Numbered from the stretch's first letter, positions 52,958 through 62,202 are shown. The stretch: DNA of 64,000 bases from JANQOH01 sp965214495 (GCA_965214495.1 OZ243958.1:868001-932000); one strand, 5' to 3'. Numbers and translations: made by a program. Notes: generated from the letters alone by a model not told the origin.

Positions 52958-54037
52958 ATGCGCGCGATCGGTCTGATGAGCGGCACGTCGGCGGACGGAG
53001 TCGACGCCGCCGTGGTCGATACCGACGGATGCGACCGGGTCGCCTGCGGCCCGTGGCTGACCGCTCCCTACGGCGTGGCACTGCGGCACCGCCTGCGGAC
53101 GCTCGACCGGCACGACGAGGCCGAGGTTCGCACCGTCGAGGCCGCCCTGACCGACGCGCATATCGGCGCCGTCGCCGCCCTGTCTGCCGGTCTCGACGCG
53201 CCTGCGGTGGTGGTCGGTTTCCACGGCCAGACCATCCATCACGACCCCGCGCGCGGGGGCACGCGGCAGATCGGGGATGCGCGACGGCTGGCATCGGCGT
53301 GCGGGATCGACGTGGTGGCTGACTTTCGCGCCGCCGACATGGCCGCTGGTGGGCAGGGAGCGCCGCTCGCGCCGCTCTATCACGCGGCGCTCGCGGCCGA
53401 CCTTGAGAAGCCGCTGGCGGTTCTCAACCTCGGCGGCGTTGCCAACGTCACGTTCCTGGACGACTCGCCCGATCACATCCGGGCCTTCGATACCGGTCCG
53501 GGCAACGCCCTGCTCGACGATTGGGCGGCGCGTCGTGCGGGCACGCCGATCGATCTCGACGGTCGCATGGCGGCGGCCGGCGCGGTCGATCCGGCGCGCC
53601 TGGCTGTGCTGATGAGCGACCCGTATTTCGACGCGCCGGGACCGAAATCCCTCGACCGCGATCACTTCTCCGCCTTGGCGGTCCGCGTGCTCGAAGGTTT
53701 GTCGCCGGTCGATGGCGCGGCGACGCTCGCCGCCTTTACCGCAGCCGCCGTGGCATCGGCGCGAGTCCATCTCCCGCGCGCGCCGACGCAGTGGCTCGTG
53801 TGCGGCGGCGGTCGGCGCAATCCTGCATTGATGCGCGCCCTGGCTGCGCGGCTCGGTGCTCCTGTCGATCCCGTCGAGGCGGTCGGCTGGCAGGGCGACG
53901 CGCTGGAAGCGCAGGCTTTCGCCTGGCTCGCCGTGCGCAGCCTCAAGGGTCTGCCGCTCAGCGTGCCGCAAACGACCGGCGTCGCCCAACCGTGCCCCGG
54001 TGGGCAGCTCTACGCCACCGCTCAGTCCTCCGACTGA
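52958..54037 (+). CDS. anmK: anhydro-N-acetylmuramic acid kinase
   Basis: A 359-residue ASKHA-fold kinase. GLMSGTSADGVDAAVVD is the N-terminal ATP site, followed by VGFHGQTIHHDP, VADFRAADMAAGGQGAPL, NLGGVANVTF and AFDTGPGNALLDD. It opens and phosphorylates anhydro-MurNAc during peptidoglycan recycling. The 3' end overlaps the convergent hydrolase gene by 16 bp. Confidence 0.94.
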   Translation: MRAIGLMSGTSADGVDAAVVDTDGCDRVACGPWLTAPYGVALRHRLRTLDRHDEAEVRTVEAALTDAHIGAVAALSAGLDAPAVVVGFHGQTIHHDPARGGTRQIGDARRLASACGIDVVADFRAADMAAGGQGAPLAPLYHAALAADLEKPLAVLNLGGVANVTFLDDSPDHIRAFDTGPGNALLDDWAARRAGTPIDLDGRMAAAGAVDPARLAVLMSDPYFDAPGPKSLDRDHFSALAVRVLEGLSPVDGAATLAAFTAAAVASARVHLPRAPTQWLVCGGGRRNPALMRALAARLGAPVDPVEAVGWQGDALEAQAFAWLAVRSLKGLPLSVPQTTGVAQPCPGGQLYATAQSSD

Positions 54038-54678
54038 CTCTCTTCGGTTCTGATTTTCACATAGTTTTTCGCTAGTTGCGATATCTTCTCCAGATCTTCG
54101 TTGAAGAAGTGATCCGCACCTTCGATGAGCTGAAAGTCGATCTCGACTCCGCGCTGGCGGGATAACCTGTCGGCCAGGGCTCTCACCTCTTCGGCCGGCA
54201 CGATCGTGTCCGCGTCCCCCTGGATGAACCGGCCCGAGACCGGACATGGCGCCAGAAACGAGAAGTCGTGGACGTTTGCCGGCGGCGCGACGGCGACGAA
54301 CCCGACGATCTCGGGCCGGCGCATCAGCAGTTGCAGCGCGATCCAGGCGCCGAACGAGAACCCGGCCACCCAGCACCCACGCATGTTGGGGTTATGGTTC
54401 TGCAACCAGTCGAGCGCCGAGGCGGCGTCGCTCAATTCGCCGACACCGTCGTCATATCCGCCCTGGCTGCGTCCGACGCCGCGGAAATTGAAGCGCAACA
54501 CGGAAAAGCCGAGCTGCGTGAAGGCGCGGTAGAGCGTGTAAACGACCTTGTTGTTCATGCTCCCACCGTGCCGGGGGTGCGGATGCAGGGCGAGTGCGAC
54601 GGGCGGGTTCTCCAGCGTCCCGTGGTGATAACGGCCTTCCAGACGCCCTTCGGGGCCGTTGAAAATGACTTCCGGCAA
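54022..54678 (-). CDS. alpha/beta hydrolase (dienelactone hydrolase-like)
   Basis: A 218-residue short alpha/beta hydrolase. LALHPHPRHGGSMNNKVV is the oxyanion region, FNFRGVGRSQGGYDDGVGE precedes the nucleophile serine in GFSFGAW, the acid is in IQGDADTIVP and the histidine in IEGADHFFN. This compact family is common beside isc clusters in alphaproteobacteria, but its substrate is unknown. It is divergent from the cysE-isc operon, so the IscR box could also affect it. Confidence 0.85.
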   Translation of the reverse strand: MPEVIFNGPEGRLEGRYHHGTLENPPVALALHPHPRHGGSMNNKVVYTLYRAFTQLGFSVLRFNFRGVGRSQGGYDDGVGELSDAASALDWLQNHNPNMRGCWVAGFSFGAWIALQLLMRRPEIVGFVAVAPPANVHDFSFLAPCPVSGRFIQGDADTIVPAEEVRALADRLSRQRGVEIDFQLIEGADHFFNEDLEKISQLAKNYVKIRTEESQSED

Positions 54679-54788
54679 ATGGGTCCTCCGGCGATGGATC
54701 AGGGGTCTCCGTTCGCGCGCCCGTCACGCACAACACCAACTTGCCGACTCGGATAACCGGCTGAACCGTTCCGGGAAGGCGTGGCTTC

Positions 54789-54813
54789 TTACTTGACTAA
54801 ACCGCTCGGGTAT
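54789..54813 (+). promoter_or_regulatory. type-1 IscR binding site upstream of cysE-iscR-isc
   Basis: This 25-bp element agrees with the E. coli type-1 IscR consensus at about 20 of 25 positions: GACT half at 54795-54798 and GGGTAT at the right end. It overlaps a TTGACT -35 (54793-54798) with a weak TACATG -10 17 bp later (54816-54821). It is 100 bp before the cysE ATG. Binding of [2Fe-2S]-IscR here would repress the operon when clusters are plentiful. Confidence 0.65.
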
Positions 54814-54913
54814 CCTACATGTGCGGGATGAGTGACGACGCAGGTATTCGGAGCGATGCGGGTCGCGAGCGCGGCCGCTTGGGCTTCGATACCACAACCG
54901 GCGCGGCTCCGCC

Positions 54914-55654
54914 ATGTTCAAGCGGTTGACCGAGGACGTTCGCACGATCATGGCCCACGACCCCGCAGCGCGGTCGTGGCTCGAGGTCGTGCTCTGCTAT
55001 CCCGGTTTGCACGCGATGTTCTACTACCGGGTGGCGCATTTCCTGTGGCGTTGCCGTCTGAAGCTCCTCGGCCGGTTCGTCTCGCATATCGGGCGCTTTC
55101 TCAGCGGTATCGAAGTCCACCCCGGCGCGGTAATCGGCCGACGGTTGTTCATCGACCACGGCATGGGGGTGGTGATCGGCGGCACGGCGGTCATCGGCGA
55201 CGATGTGACGCTCTACCAGGGCGTGACCCTCGGCGGCACGTCGCTGGAACGTGGCGTGAAGCGCCATCCGACTCTCGAAGACGGGGTCATCGTCGGAGCG
55301 GGGGCGAGCGTGCTCGGACCGTTCACCGTCGGCAAGGGCGCGCGTGTCGGCGCCAACGCGGTGGTGGTCGCCGAGGTGCCCGCCGGCGCGACTGTGGTCG
55401 GTATCCCGGCCAAGCCGGTCGGCGGGCGGCGCAAGACGCCGAAAGAAGACGATTTCCTCGCTTATGGCACGCCCGAAAAGATCCCCGATCCGGTAGCGCG
55501 GGCACTCGACGGGTTGCTCGATCAGGTCGCTGCGCTCAAGGCGCGGCTCGAAGCTCTGGAAAAAGTGCCGGGCGACTCCGGCGGCGACATCGAGGGGCAG
55601 CGGTTCGACGGCAATCGCGCCGGGTCCGCGCCGGAACCCCGGAAGGGAGTCTGA
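54914..55654 (+). CDS. cysE: serine O-acetyltransferase
   Basis: A 246-residue serine acetyltransferase. The left-handed beta-helix is visible as hexapeptide repeats (GAVIGRRLFIDHGMGVVIGG, GDDVTLYQGVTLGGTS, GAGASVLGPFTVGKGARVGA), with catalytic histidines in FIDHG and KRHPTLEDG. It makes O-acetylserine for cysteine synthesis. Located at the head of the isc operon, it can supply cysteine, the sulfur donor of the two desulfurases downstream. iscR starts 5 bp after the stop. Confidence 0.92.
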   Translation: MFKRLTEDVRTIMAHDPAARSWLEVVLCYPGLHAMFYYRVAHFLWRCRLKLLGRFVSHIGRFLSGIEVHPGAVIGRRLFIDHGMGVVIGGTAVIGDDVTLYQGVTLGGTSLERGVKRHPTLEDGVIVGAGASVLGPFTVGKGARVGANAVVVAEVPAGATVVGIPAKPVGGRRKTPKEDDFLAYGTPEKIPDPVARALDGLLDQVAALKARLEALEKVPGDSGGDIEGQRFDGNRAGSAPEPRKGV

Positions 55655-55659
55655 ACCTC

Positions 55660-56139
55660 GTGCGTTTGAGTACTCGCGGGCGTTACGCCGTGATGGCGAT
55701 GGTCGATCTGGCGCAGACCGGCGGTTCCGCCCCGGTCGCCCTGGCCGATATCGCCGAACGGCAGGAAATCTCCCCGTCATATCTTGAGCAACTGTTCCGC
55801 AAGCTGCGCAAAGCTGGCCTGGTCGGCAGCGTGCGCGGCCCGCATGGCGGCTATCGGCTCGCGCGCCCGGCAGGCGAAACCCGCGTCGCCGACATCATTC
55901 TGGCGGTCGATGAGCCGGTGCACGCAACCCGTTGCAAGCCCGGGTCCGGCAGCGGCTGCAAGCGCGATGCGAGCCGCTGTCTCACCCACGACCTGTGGGC
56001 GGAACTCGGCAACCAGATCCACCTGTTTCTCAGTTCCGTGACCCTGGCCGATGTCTGCGACCGCCGGGTTCTGGGAACGAGCGGCCTGGCCTGGTTGCCC
56101 AGGAATTGCGACCGCGGCGAGGGCTTGCGTGCGCCATGA
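55660..56139 (+). CDS. iscR: Rrf2-family Fe-S regulator IscR
   Basis: A 159-residue Rrf2 regulator starting at GTG 55660 after GGAAGGGAG. The winged helix is VRLSTRGRYAVMAMVDLA and ISPSYLEQLFRKLRKAGLV. The cluster ligands Cys92, Cys100, Cys107 and His110 (CLTHDLW) are present, as in IscR that binds [2Fe-2S]. It likely represses this operon through the box at 54789-54813. Its stop overlaps the next ATG (ATGA). Confidence 0.93.
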   Translation: MRLSTRGRYAVMAMVDLAQTGGSAPVALADIAERQEISPSYLEQLFRKLRKAGLVGSVRGPHGGYRLARPAGETRVADIILAVDEPVHATRCKPGSGSGCKRDASRCLTHDLWAELGNQIHLFLSSVTLADVCDRRVLGTSGLAWLPRNCDRGEGLRAP

Positions 56140-57266
56140 CGGTGAAACGCGCCATCGCATATTGCGACTACAATGCCGGTGCACCGCTCCGCCGGGGCGT
56201 CGCGGAGGCGGTCGCGCAAGCCTTGTCCGTCGGCGGCAACCCGTCTTCGGTACATGCCGCGGGCCGCGCCGCGCGTGCCGTCGTGGAAGACGCCCGCGAG
56301 CGTGTCGCCGCACTGGTCGGTGCCGGCCCGGAGCGCGTCGTGTTCGTCAGCGGCGGCACCGAAGCGAACAACCTGGCGCTCGCCGGAATCGCTCATGCGT
56401 CGGTGGTCCTCTCCGCGACCGAGCACGATTCGATACTTGCCGCGGCGCCGGACGCTCTGCGGGTCGGAGCGCGTCGCGACGGGCGGATCGATCTCGCGGC
56501 GCTGGATCGCGCGCTTGCGGCGGTGCCCGCGCCCGCCCTGGTCTCGGTCATGCTGGCGAACAACGAGACCGGCGTGATTCAGCCGGTCGAAGAGGTCGTG
56601 CGTCGCGCCCGTATCCACGGCGCCCGGGTTCACTGCGACGCGATTCAGGCGCCAGGCCGTCTCGGCGTGGACATCGCCGCCCTGGGCGTCGAGTCGCTCA
56701 GCCTGTCGGCGCACAAGTTCGGTGGCCCGCAGGGCGTCGGCGCGCTGGTTCTCGGCGAGGACGCCGACATCGCGCCATTGCTGCGCGGCGGTGGTCAGGA
56801 ACGGCGCCGGCGCGCGGGCACCGAAAACGTCGCCGGCATCGCCGGTTTCGGCGCGGCGACGGAAAGCCTGTCGAACGAGGCGGACGAGATCGTTCGCGTC
56901 ACCGCGCTGCGGGATCGCTTTGAGCGCACGATTCGCGGCCATGCCCCCGATGCAACGGTCCACGGCGCGGCGGCCCCGCGTCTGGGCAACACCAGTTGCG
57001 TCGGAATGCCGGACGTCGCGGCCGAAATACAGGTTATCGCGTGCGATCTCGCCGGCGTTGCGGTCAGCGCAGGGGCGGCGTGCAGTTCGGGCAAGGTGGG
57101 AACGAGCCACGTTCTGCGCGCCATGGGGCTGGGCGACGCCGCCGGCCAGGCGGTCCGGGTGAGTTTCGGTTGGGCGAGTCGCGAAGACGACGTCGATCGC
57201 CTTTGCGAGACCTGGCTTGCGCTGTATGAACGCGGCCGCGTCCGCCGGACGCGGCACGCCGCTTGA
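56136..57266 (+). CDS. cysteine desulfurase (NifS-like, second copy)
   Basis: A 376-residue PLP-dependent desulfurase. YCDYNAGAPLRRGVAEAV is the N-terminus, EANNLALAG and TEHDSIL follow, the PLP lysine is in SLSAHKFGGPQGVG and the catalytic cysteine loop is SAGAACSSGKVGTSHVL. It is shorter and more divergent than the IscS that follows. It overlaps iscR by 4 bp. Sulfur donation to IscU or another acceptor is inferred. Why two desulfurases are kept is unclear. Confidence 0.9.
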   Translation: MTVKRAIAYCDYNAGAPLRRGVAEAVAQALSVGGNPSSVHAAGRAARAVVEDARERVAALVGAGPERVVFVSGGTEANNLALAGIAHASVVLSATEHDSILAAAPDALRVGARRDGRIDLAALDRALAAVPAPALVSVMLANNETGVIQPVEEVVRRARIHGARVHCDAIQAPGRLGVDIAALGVESLSLSAHKFGGPQGVGALVLGEDADIAPLLRGGGQERRRRAGTENVAGIAGFGAATESLSNEADEIVRVTALRDRFERTIRGHAPDATVHGAAAPRLGNTSCVGMPDVAAEIQVIACDLAGVAVSAGAACSSGKVGTSHVLRAMGLGDAAGQAVRVSFGWASREDDVDRLCETWLALYERGRVRRTRHAA

Positions 57267-57285
57267 GAAAGGGTGGAGAACGGCG

Positions 57286-58524
57286 ATGACCGAATCGCGC
57301 CACGGAAGCAACATCAGGCTCCCGATCTATCTCGACAATCAGGCGACGACGCCCGTCGATCCGCGCGTACTGGACGCGATGATGCCTTATTTCCGGGAGA
57401 AGTTCGGCAACCCGCATTCGCGCAGCCACGCCTATGGCTGGGAGGTCGAGGAAGACGTCGAGGCGGCGCGGGAGGAGGTCGCGGCCATCGTCGGCGCCGA
57501 CCGGAAGGAAATCATCTTCACCTCCGGCGCGACCGAATCGAACAATCTGGCCATCAAAGGTGTCGCGCGGTTCTACGGCGACCGGAAGAAGCACGTCGTG
57601 ACCGTGCTCACCGAACACAAATGCGTGCTCGATAGTTGCCGCCATCTGCAACAGGAAGGCTTCGAGGTCACCTATCTGCCGGTGCGGCCCGACGGCCTGA
57701 TCGACCTCGACGAGTTGCGTGCGGCGGTCACCGACCGAACCGCGCTCGTGTCGGCGATGGGTGTCAACAACGAGATCGGAGTCGTTCAACCGCTGGCCGA
57801 GATCGGCGCGATCTGCCGTGAACGCGGGGCGTTCTTCCATACCGACTGCGCCCAGGCGGTGGGCAAAATTGCCCTCGATGTCAACACCATGAACATCGAT
57901 CTGATGAGCATCTCGGGGCACAAGATCTACGGCCCGATGGGCATCGGCGCGCTCTATGTGCGGCGCCGGCCGCGGGTGCGCCTGCAAGCGTTGATCAATG
58001 GCGGAGGGCAGGAGCGCGGCATGAGGTCGGGCACGCTGCCGGCGCCGCTTTGCGTCGGTCTCGGCGCCGCGTGCCGGATCGCGGGCGAGGAAATGGCGAC
58101 GGAGACCGAACGGGTGCGTCTGCTGGCCCGCCGGTTGCACGCGGGGATCACGGACAAGCTCGACGACGTCATCCTCAATGGCGATGCCGAACGGCGCGTC
58201 GCCGGCAATCTCAATCTCAGTTTCTCCTATGTCGAGGGGGAATCGCTGATGATGGCGATCAAGGATCTGGCGGTATCGTCGGGTTCCGCCTGTACCTCGG
58301 CGTCGCTCGAGCCGTCCTATGTTCTGCGGGCGCTTGGAGTCGACGAAGAACTGGCGCATACCTCGATCCGGTTCGGCATCGGCCGTTTCAACACCGAGGC
58401 CGAGATCGACTACGCCATCGACACGATCTGCGACAATGTGGGCAAACTGCGCGACATGAGCCCGCTGTGGGAGATGGTGCAGGAAGGGATCGACCTGAAA
58501 TCGGTCCAGTGGGCCGAGCACTAG
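57286..58524 (+). CDS. iscS: cysteine desulfurase IscS
   Basis: A 412-residue group I desulfurase. PIYLDNQATTPVDPRVLDAM, TEHKCVLDSCRHL, the PLP lysine in ISGHKIYGPMGIG, and the mobile loop SGSACTSASLEPSYVLRALG with the catalytic cysteine are all present. The ATG at 57286 follows GGGTGGAG. The C-terminal LWEMVQEGIDLKSVQWAEH is the IscU-binding tail typical of IscS. It removes sulfur from cysteine and passes it to IscU. Confidence 0.95.
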   Translation: MTESRHGSNIRLPIYLDNQATTPVDPRVLDAMMPYFREKFGNPHSRSHAYGWEVEEDVEAAREEVAAIVGADRKEIIFTSGATESNNLAIKGVARFYGDRKKHVVTVLTEHKCVLDSCRHLQQEGFEVTYLPVRPDGLIDLDELRAAVTDRTALVSAMGVNNEIGVVQPLAEIGAICRERGAFFHTDCAQAVGKIALDVNTMNIDLMSISGHKIYGPMGIGALYVRRRPRVRLQALINGGGQERGMRSGTLPAPLCVGLGAACRIAGEEMATETERVRLLARRLHAGITDKLDDVILNGDAERRVAGNLNLSFSYVEGESLMMAIKDLAVSSGSACTSASLEPSYVLRALGVDEELAHTSIRFGIGRFNTEAEIDYAIDTICDNVGKLRDMSPLWEMVQEGIDLKSVQWAEH

Positions 58525-58558
58525 GCCGCAACATCGAAAGAACGGGAGCGAGTCGGAA

Positions 58559-58948
58559 ATGGCATACAACGAGAAGGTGATCGAGCACTACGAGAACCCG
58601 CGCAACGTCGGCGCGCTCGACAAGAACGACCGACAGGTCGGCACCGGTCTGGTCGGTGCGCCGGCCTGCGGCGACGTGATGAAACTCCAGATCAAGGTCG
58701 GCCACGACGGCGTAATCGAAGACGCGAAGTTCAAGACTTTCGGTTGCGGCTCGGCGATCGCTTCGAGTTCCCTGGCGACCGAATGGATCAAGGGCAAGTC
58801 GGTTGACGAAGCCTCGGCGATCAGGAACACGCAGATTGCCGAGCATCTGTCGTTGCCGCCGGTCAAGATCCACTGCTCGGTGCTCGCCGAAGACGCGATC
58901 AAGGCGGCGGTCGCTGACTATCGCGGCAAGCAGTCGGACTCGTCCTGA
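58559..58948 (+). CDS. iscU: Fe-S cluster scaffold IscU
   Basis: A 129-residue scaffold protein. Cluster ligands Cys37, Cys63 and Cys106 and the labilising Asp39 (GAPACGDVMK) are present. LPPVKIHCS near residue 100 is the HscA recognition motif (LPPVK). Clusters assemble here from IscS sulfur and are released by HscA/HscB. Confidence 0.96.
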   Translation: MAYNEKVIEHYENPRNVGALDKNDRQVGTGLVGAPACGDVMKLQIKVGHDGVIEDAKFKTFGCGSAIASSSLATEWIKGKSVDEASAIRNTQIAEHLSLPPVKIHCSVLAEDAIKAAVADYRGKQSDSS

Positions 58949-58963
58949 GTTGCCGACCCGATC

Positions 58964-59332
58964 ATGACTCGCATGCAGGAAACCGCTCGCGCGCCCGCGC
59001 GTCCGCCCATGATGCGGCTGACCGACGCCGCGGCCGGCCGTATTCGCGGCCTGCTTCAACGGCGCGGCAAGGGCTCGGCCGGCATTCGCATCGGCGTGCG
59101 TCACGCCGGATGCTCCGGGCTCGCCTACAATCTTGAATATGCCGACACGGTGGAGCCGTTCGACGAAGTGATTGAGGACAAGGGCGTCACGGTGTTGATC
59201 GATCCGAAGGCGGTGATGTTTCTGATCGGCTCCGAGATGGATTTCGTCGAGGATAAATTGCACGCAGGCTTCACCTTCAACAACCCGAACGTCAAGGGGG
59301 AGTGCGGCTGCGGCGAGTCGTTCCACGTCTAG
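58964..59332 (+). CDS. iscA: A-type Fe-S carrier IscA
   Basis: A 122-residue HesB/IscA protein with the three ligands Cys50 (RHAGCSGLAY), Cys114 and Cys116 (GECGCGESF). There is a 16-residue basic N-terminal extension before MMRLTDAAAGRI, so the internal Met at residue 16 or 17 is a possible start. It carries clusters or iron to client proteins. It follows iscU by 15 bp. Confidence 0.94.
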   Translation: MTRMQETARAPARPPMMRLTDAAAGRIRGLLQRRGKGSAGIRIGVRHAGCSGLAYNLEYADTVEPFDEVIEDKGVTVLIDPKAVMFLIGSEMDFVEDKLHAGFTFNNPNVKGECGCGESFHV

Positions 59333-59369
59333 CCGCGCCGCGTCCTCCCGGCCGCCACGCGCCCCCAAT

Positions 59370-59999
59370 ATGATGAAGACGAGCGAGAGTGAAGCCCCCG
59401 CCGGGTGCTGGTCGTGTAAGGCGCAGGCGCCCGGCGTATCCGCGTTCTGCGAGACTTGCGGTGTGGTGCAGCCGCCGGGGCAGGCCGATCATTTCGTGCG
59501 CCTCGGTCTTGCTCGCGGCTTCGACGTCGATCGCGACGATCTCGAGCGGCGTTATTTCGCCCGCCAGCGCAGGCTGCATCCCGACCGCTTCGCGGGCCGT
59601 CGCGAGACCGAGCGCGCTTTGTCGATGCGGCAGTCGGCAGCGCTCAACGAAGCCTACGGTATTCTCGGCGACCCGTTGCGCCGGGCCGAGTATCTGCTGT
59701 CTCTCCTCGGCGTGACGGTCAATGCCGAGACCGGCAATCTGCCGACCGACTCCGCTATACTGGCCGAGGCCATGGAAGATCGCGAAGCCGCGGCGGAGGC
59801 GGACGACCCGGAGACCGTCGATCGGCTGGCCGAGGGGGCGAGGGCGCGCCGGGCGGCGTGCGAGCGCGACCTCGCGACGAGTTTCGCCGACGGCGATACC
59901 GGCGCCGCGGCGCGTCTCGCGACGCGGCTGAAATATCTCGTCAAGCTCGTCGGCGACCTGCGCGCGCGTCGCCGCCTTGTCGGCGCCGGGGCAGGGTGA
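59370..59999 (+). CDS. hscB: J-domain co-chaperone HscB
   Basis: A 209-residue J-protein. The N-terminus carries a zinc-binding type CxxC pair (Cys13/Cys16 and Cys27/Cys30), a feature of HSC20-like members and absent from E. coli HscB. The J-domain has HPD at residues 70-72 in RRLHPDRFAG, followed by ALNEAYGILGDPLRRAEYLL and a C-terminal three-helix IscU-binding domain. The stop overlaps the hscA ATG by one base (TGATG). Confidence 0.93.
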   Translation: MMKTSESEAPAGCWSCKAQAPGVSAFCETCGVVQPPGQADHFVRLGLARGFDVDRDDLERRYFARQRRLHPDRFAGRRETERALSMRQSAALNEAYGILGDPLRRAEYLLSLLGVTVNAETGNLPTDSAILAEAMEDREAAAEADDPETVDRLAEGARARRAACERDLATSFADGDTGAAARLATRLKYLVKLVGDLRARRRLVGAGAG

Positions 60000-61867
60000 T
60001 GCTGCTCGACATTCACGAACCCGGGCGGGCGCCGGCGCCGCACGAGCGCGTTCTCGCCGTCGGCATCGACCTCGGAACGACCAATTCGGTCGTCGCGATC
60101 GCACAGGACGGCGCCCCGGAAGTGCTGCGCGACGACCGCGGTCGCGCACTCGTCCCGTCCGTCGTCGCCTATGACGGCGGCGCGCCGGCCGTGGGCGATG
60201 CGGCGCTGGCGCGGCTCGACTCGCCCGATCGCCGCAGCGAGGTCGTCATTTCGGTCAAGCGCCTGATGGGGCGCGGCATCGACGACATGGCGTCGCTTGC
60301 GGGCACGCTGCCCTACCGCGTCGCGGTGGGCGGCGGGGGCATGGTGCGGCTCGACATCGCCGGGCGCATCATGACGCCCGTCGAGGTTTCGGCCGACATT
60401 CTGCGCGCCTTGCGCGCACGCGCCGAGACCGCGCTCGGCCGCGGCGTGGCGAAAGCGGTGGTAACGGTGCCCGCCTATTTCGACGACGCCGCACGCGCCG
60501 CCACCCGCGACGCCGCCCGGCTCGCGGGTCTCGACGTGCTGAGGCTGGTGAGCGAGCCGACCGCAGCGGCGCTCGCCTACGGTCTCGACAAGGGCGCGGA
60601 GGGCCTCTACGCGGTCTTCGACCTCGGCGGCGGCACCTTCGATCTCTCGATCCTTCGGCTGGAGAAAGGACTGTTCCAGGTCCTGGCGACCGGGGGCGAC
60701 TCGGCGCTCGGCGGCGACGATTTCGACCGCGCGCTCGCCGCGCATCTGCTGCGGGAGTGCGGGGTTGTGGAGGGCAGTCTCGACAGTGCGGGCGTCAAGG
60801 CGGCGTTGATGGCGGCACGCCGGGCGAAGGAAGTCCTCACCGACCGGGACCGCGCCGCCGTCGCGCTGGCCCCCGGCGTGGAGGCGGAGATCGACCGCCC
60901 CGCGTTCGAGAATCTGATCGAACCTCTCGTCGATCGGGCGATGGGCATCTGCGCCGAGGTGTTGGAAGACGCCGACATCGCGCGCGACGCTTTGCAAGGC
61001 GTGGTGCTGGTCGGCGGGGCGACCCGCACGCCGCTGGTGGCGTCGCGGGTGGCGGAACTGTTCGGGCGCACGCCCCTCGCCGACATCGATCCTGACGAAG
61101 TCGTCGCGCGCGGCGCCGCGTTACAGGCCGAAGCGCTGACCCTCGGGGCCGATACGCTGCTGCTCGATGTGACCCCGCTGTCGCTCGGCGTCGAGACGAT
61201 GGGCGGCCTGACAGAGAAGATCGTCCATCGCAACACTCCCATCCCGGTCGCCCGGGCACAGGACTTCACCACCTACCAGGACGGCCAGACCGGGATGGCC
61301 ATTCATGTGCTTCAGGGCGAACGCGAGATGGCGGCGCAGAATCGCTCGCTCGCACGTTTCGAACTCACCGGAATCCCGCCGATGGTCGCCGGCGCTGCGC
61401 GCATCCGCGTCACCTTCGCGGTCGATGCCGACGGTCTGTTGACGGTGAGCGCGCGCGAGGAGACGACCGGAACCGAAAGCGTCGTCGAGGTCAAACCCTC
61501 TTACGGCCTCGAACAGGGCGAGATCGAGCGCATGCTGTACGAGAGCATGGAACATGCGCGCGACGACGTGACTCTGCGTCTGCTGACCGAGGCGCGGGTG
61601 GAGGCCGAAGGCATGATTCTGGCCACACGCGCCGCGCTTCAGGAAGACGGAGCGCTGCTTGAAGCCGGGGAGGGCGCCCGGATCGAAGCCGCGATCGAAG
61701 CGCTCGAAGGCGCGGTCGCCGGACATGATCGCGAGCTGATCGACGCACAGGTTTCGGCGCTCGACGACGCCGCGCGTTCGTTCGCGCAACGGCGCATGGA
61801 CCGCTCGATCTCGGCGGCGCTCGAAGGCCGCAGCGTCGCCGCCGTCGATTCAGAATTCGGAGCGTGA
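59999..61867 (+). CDS. hscA: Hsp70-type chaperone HscA
   Basis: A 622-residue Hsp70. Nucleotide-binding motifs are VGIDLGTTNSVVAI, VVTVPAYFDDAARAATRDAA, YAVFDLGGGTFDLSIL and VVLVGGATRTPLV. The substrate-binding domain begins LLDVTPLSLGVETMGG. It works with HscB to release clusters from IscU, recognising LPPVK. Its position between hscB and fdx identifies it as HscA rather than DnaK. Confidence 0.95.
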   Translation: MLLDIHEPGRAPAPHERVLAVGIDLGTTNSVVAIAQDGAPEVLRDDRGRALVPSVVAYDGGAPAVGDAALARLDSPDRRSEVVISVKRLMGRGIDDMASLAGTLPYRVAVGGGGMVRLDIAGRIMTPVEVSADILRALRARAETALGRGVAKAVVTVPAYFDDAARAATRDAARLAGLDVLRLVSEPTAAALAYGLDKGAEGLYAVFDLGGGTFDLSILRLEKGLFQVLATGGDSALGGDDFDRALAAHLLRECGVVEGSLDSAGVKAALMAARRAKEVLTDRDRAAVALAPGVEAEIDRPAFENLIEPLVDRAMGICAEVLEDADIARDALQGVVLVGGATRTPLVASRVAELFGRTPLADIDPDEVVARGAALQAEALTLGADTLLLDVTPLSLGVETMGGLTEKIVHRNTPIPVARAQDFTTYQDGQTGMAIHVLQGEREMAAQNRSLARFELTGIPPMVAGAARIRVTFAVDADGLLTVSAREETTGTESVVEVKPSYGLEQGEIERMLYESMEHARDDVTLRLLTEARVEAEGMILATRAALQEDGALLEAGEGARIEAAIEALEGAVAGHDRELIDAQVSALDDAARSFAQRRMDRSISAALEGRSVAAVDSEFGA

Positions 61868-61869
61868 AG

Positions 61870-62202
61870 ATGCCCCGGGTGATCTTCGTCACGCCGGGCG
61901 GGGAACGGCGCGAGATCGAGGCGCCCGAAGGGTCGTCTATCCTTGAGATCGCGCACAGGAACGGCATCGATCTCGAAGGCGCATGTGAGGGCTCGCTCGC
62001 CTGCTCGACCTGCCACGTCGTCGTCGATCCCGCGTTCTACGACCGCCTCGGCGAACCCAGCGAAGACGAAGAGGACATGCTCGATCTCGCCTTCGGGCTC
62101 ACCCACACGTCACGTCTGGGTTGCCAGATCGTCCTCACCGAAGCGCTCGACGGCATCGTCCTGACTCTGCCGGCGGCGACCCGCAACGTCATGCTGGGTT
62201 GA
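61870..62202 (+). CDS. fdx: ISC-type [2Fe-2S] ferredoxin
   Basis: A 110-residue adrenodoxin-type ferredoxin with ligands Cys39, Cys45, Cys48 (CEGSLACSTCHVV) and Cys85 (LGCQIVL). The ATG at 61870 is 7 bases after GGAG; a GTG at 61864 that overlaps the hscA stop (GTGA) would add two residues. It supplies electrons for cluster assembly on IscU. Confidence 0.95.
   Translation: MPRVIFVTPGGERREIEAPEGSSILEIAHRNGIDLEGACEGSLACSTCHVVVDPAFYDRLGEPSEDEEDMLDLAFGLTHTSRLGCQIVLTEALDGIVLTLPAATRNVMLG

Noticed and set aside
51587..54376. A 929-residue reading frame including tyrS
   Set aside because: The upstream 500 residues are an antisense reading of anmK and are arginine-rich. TyrS begins near 52852.
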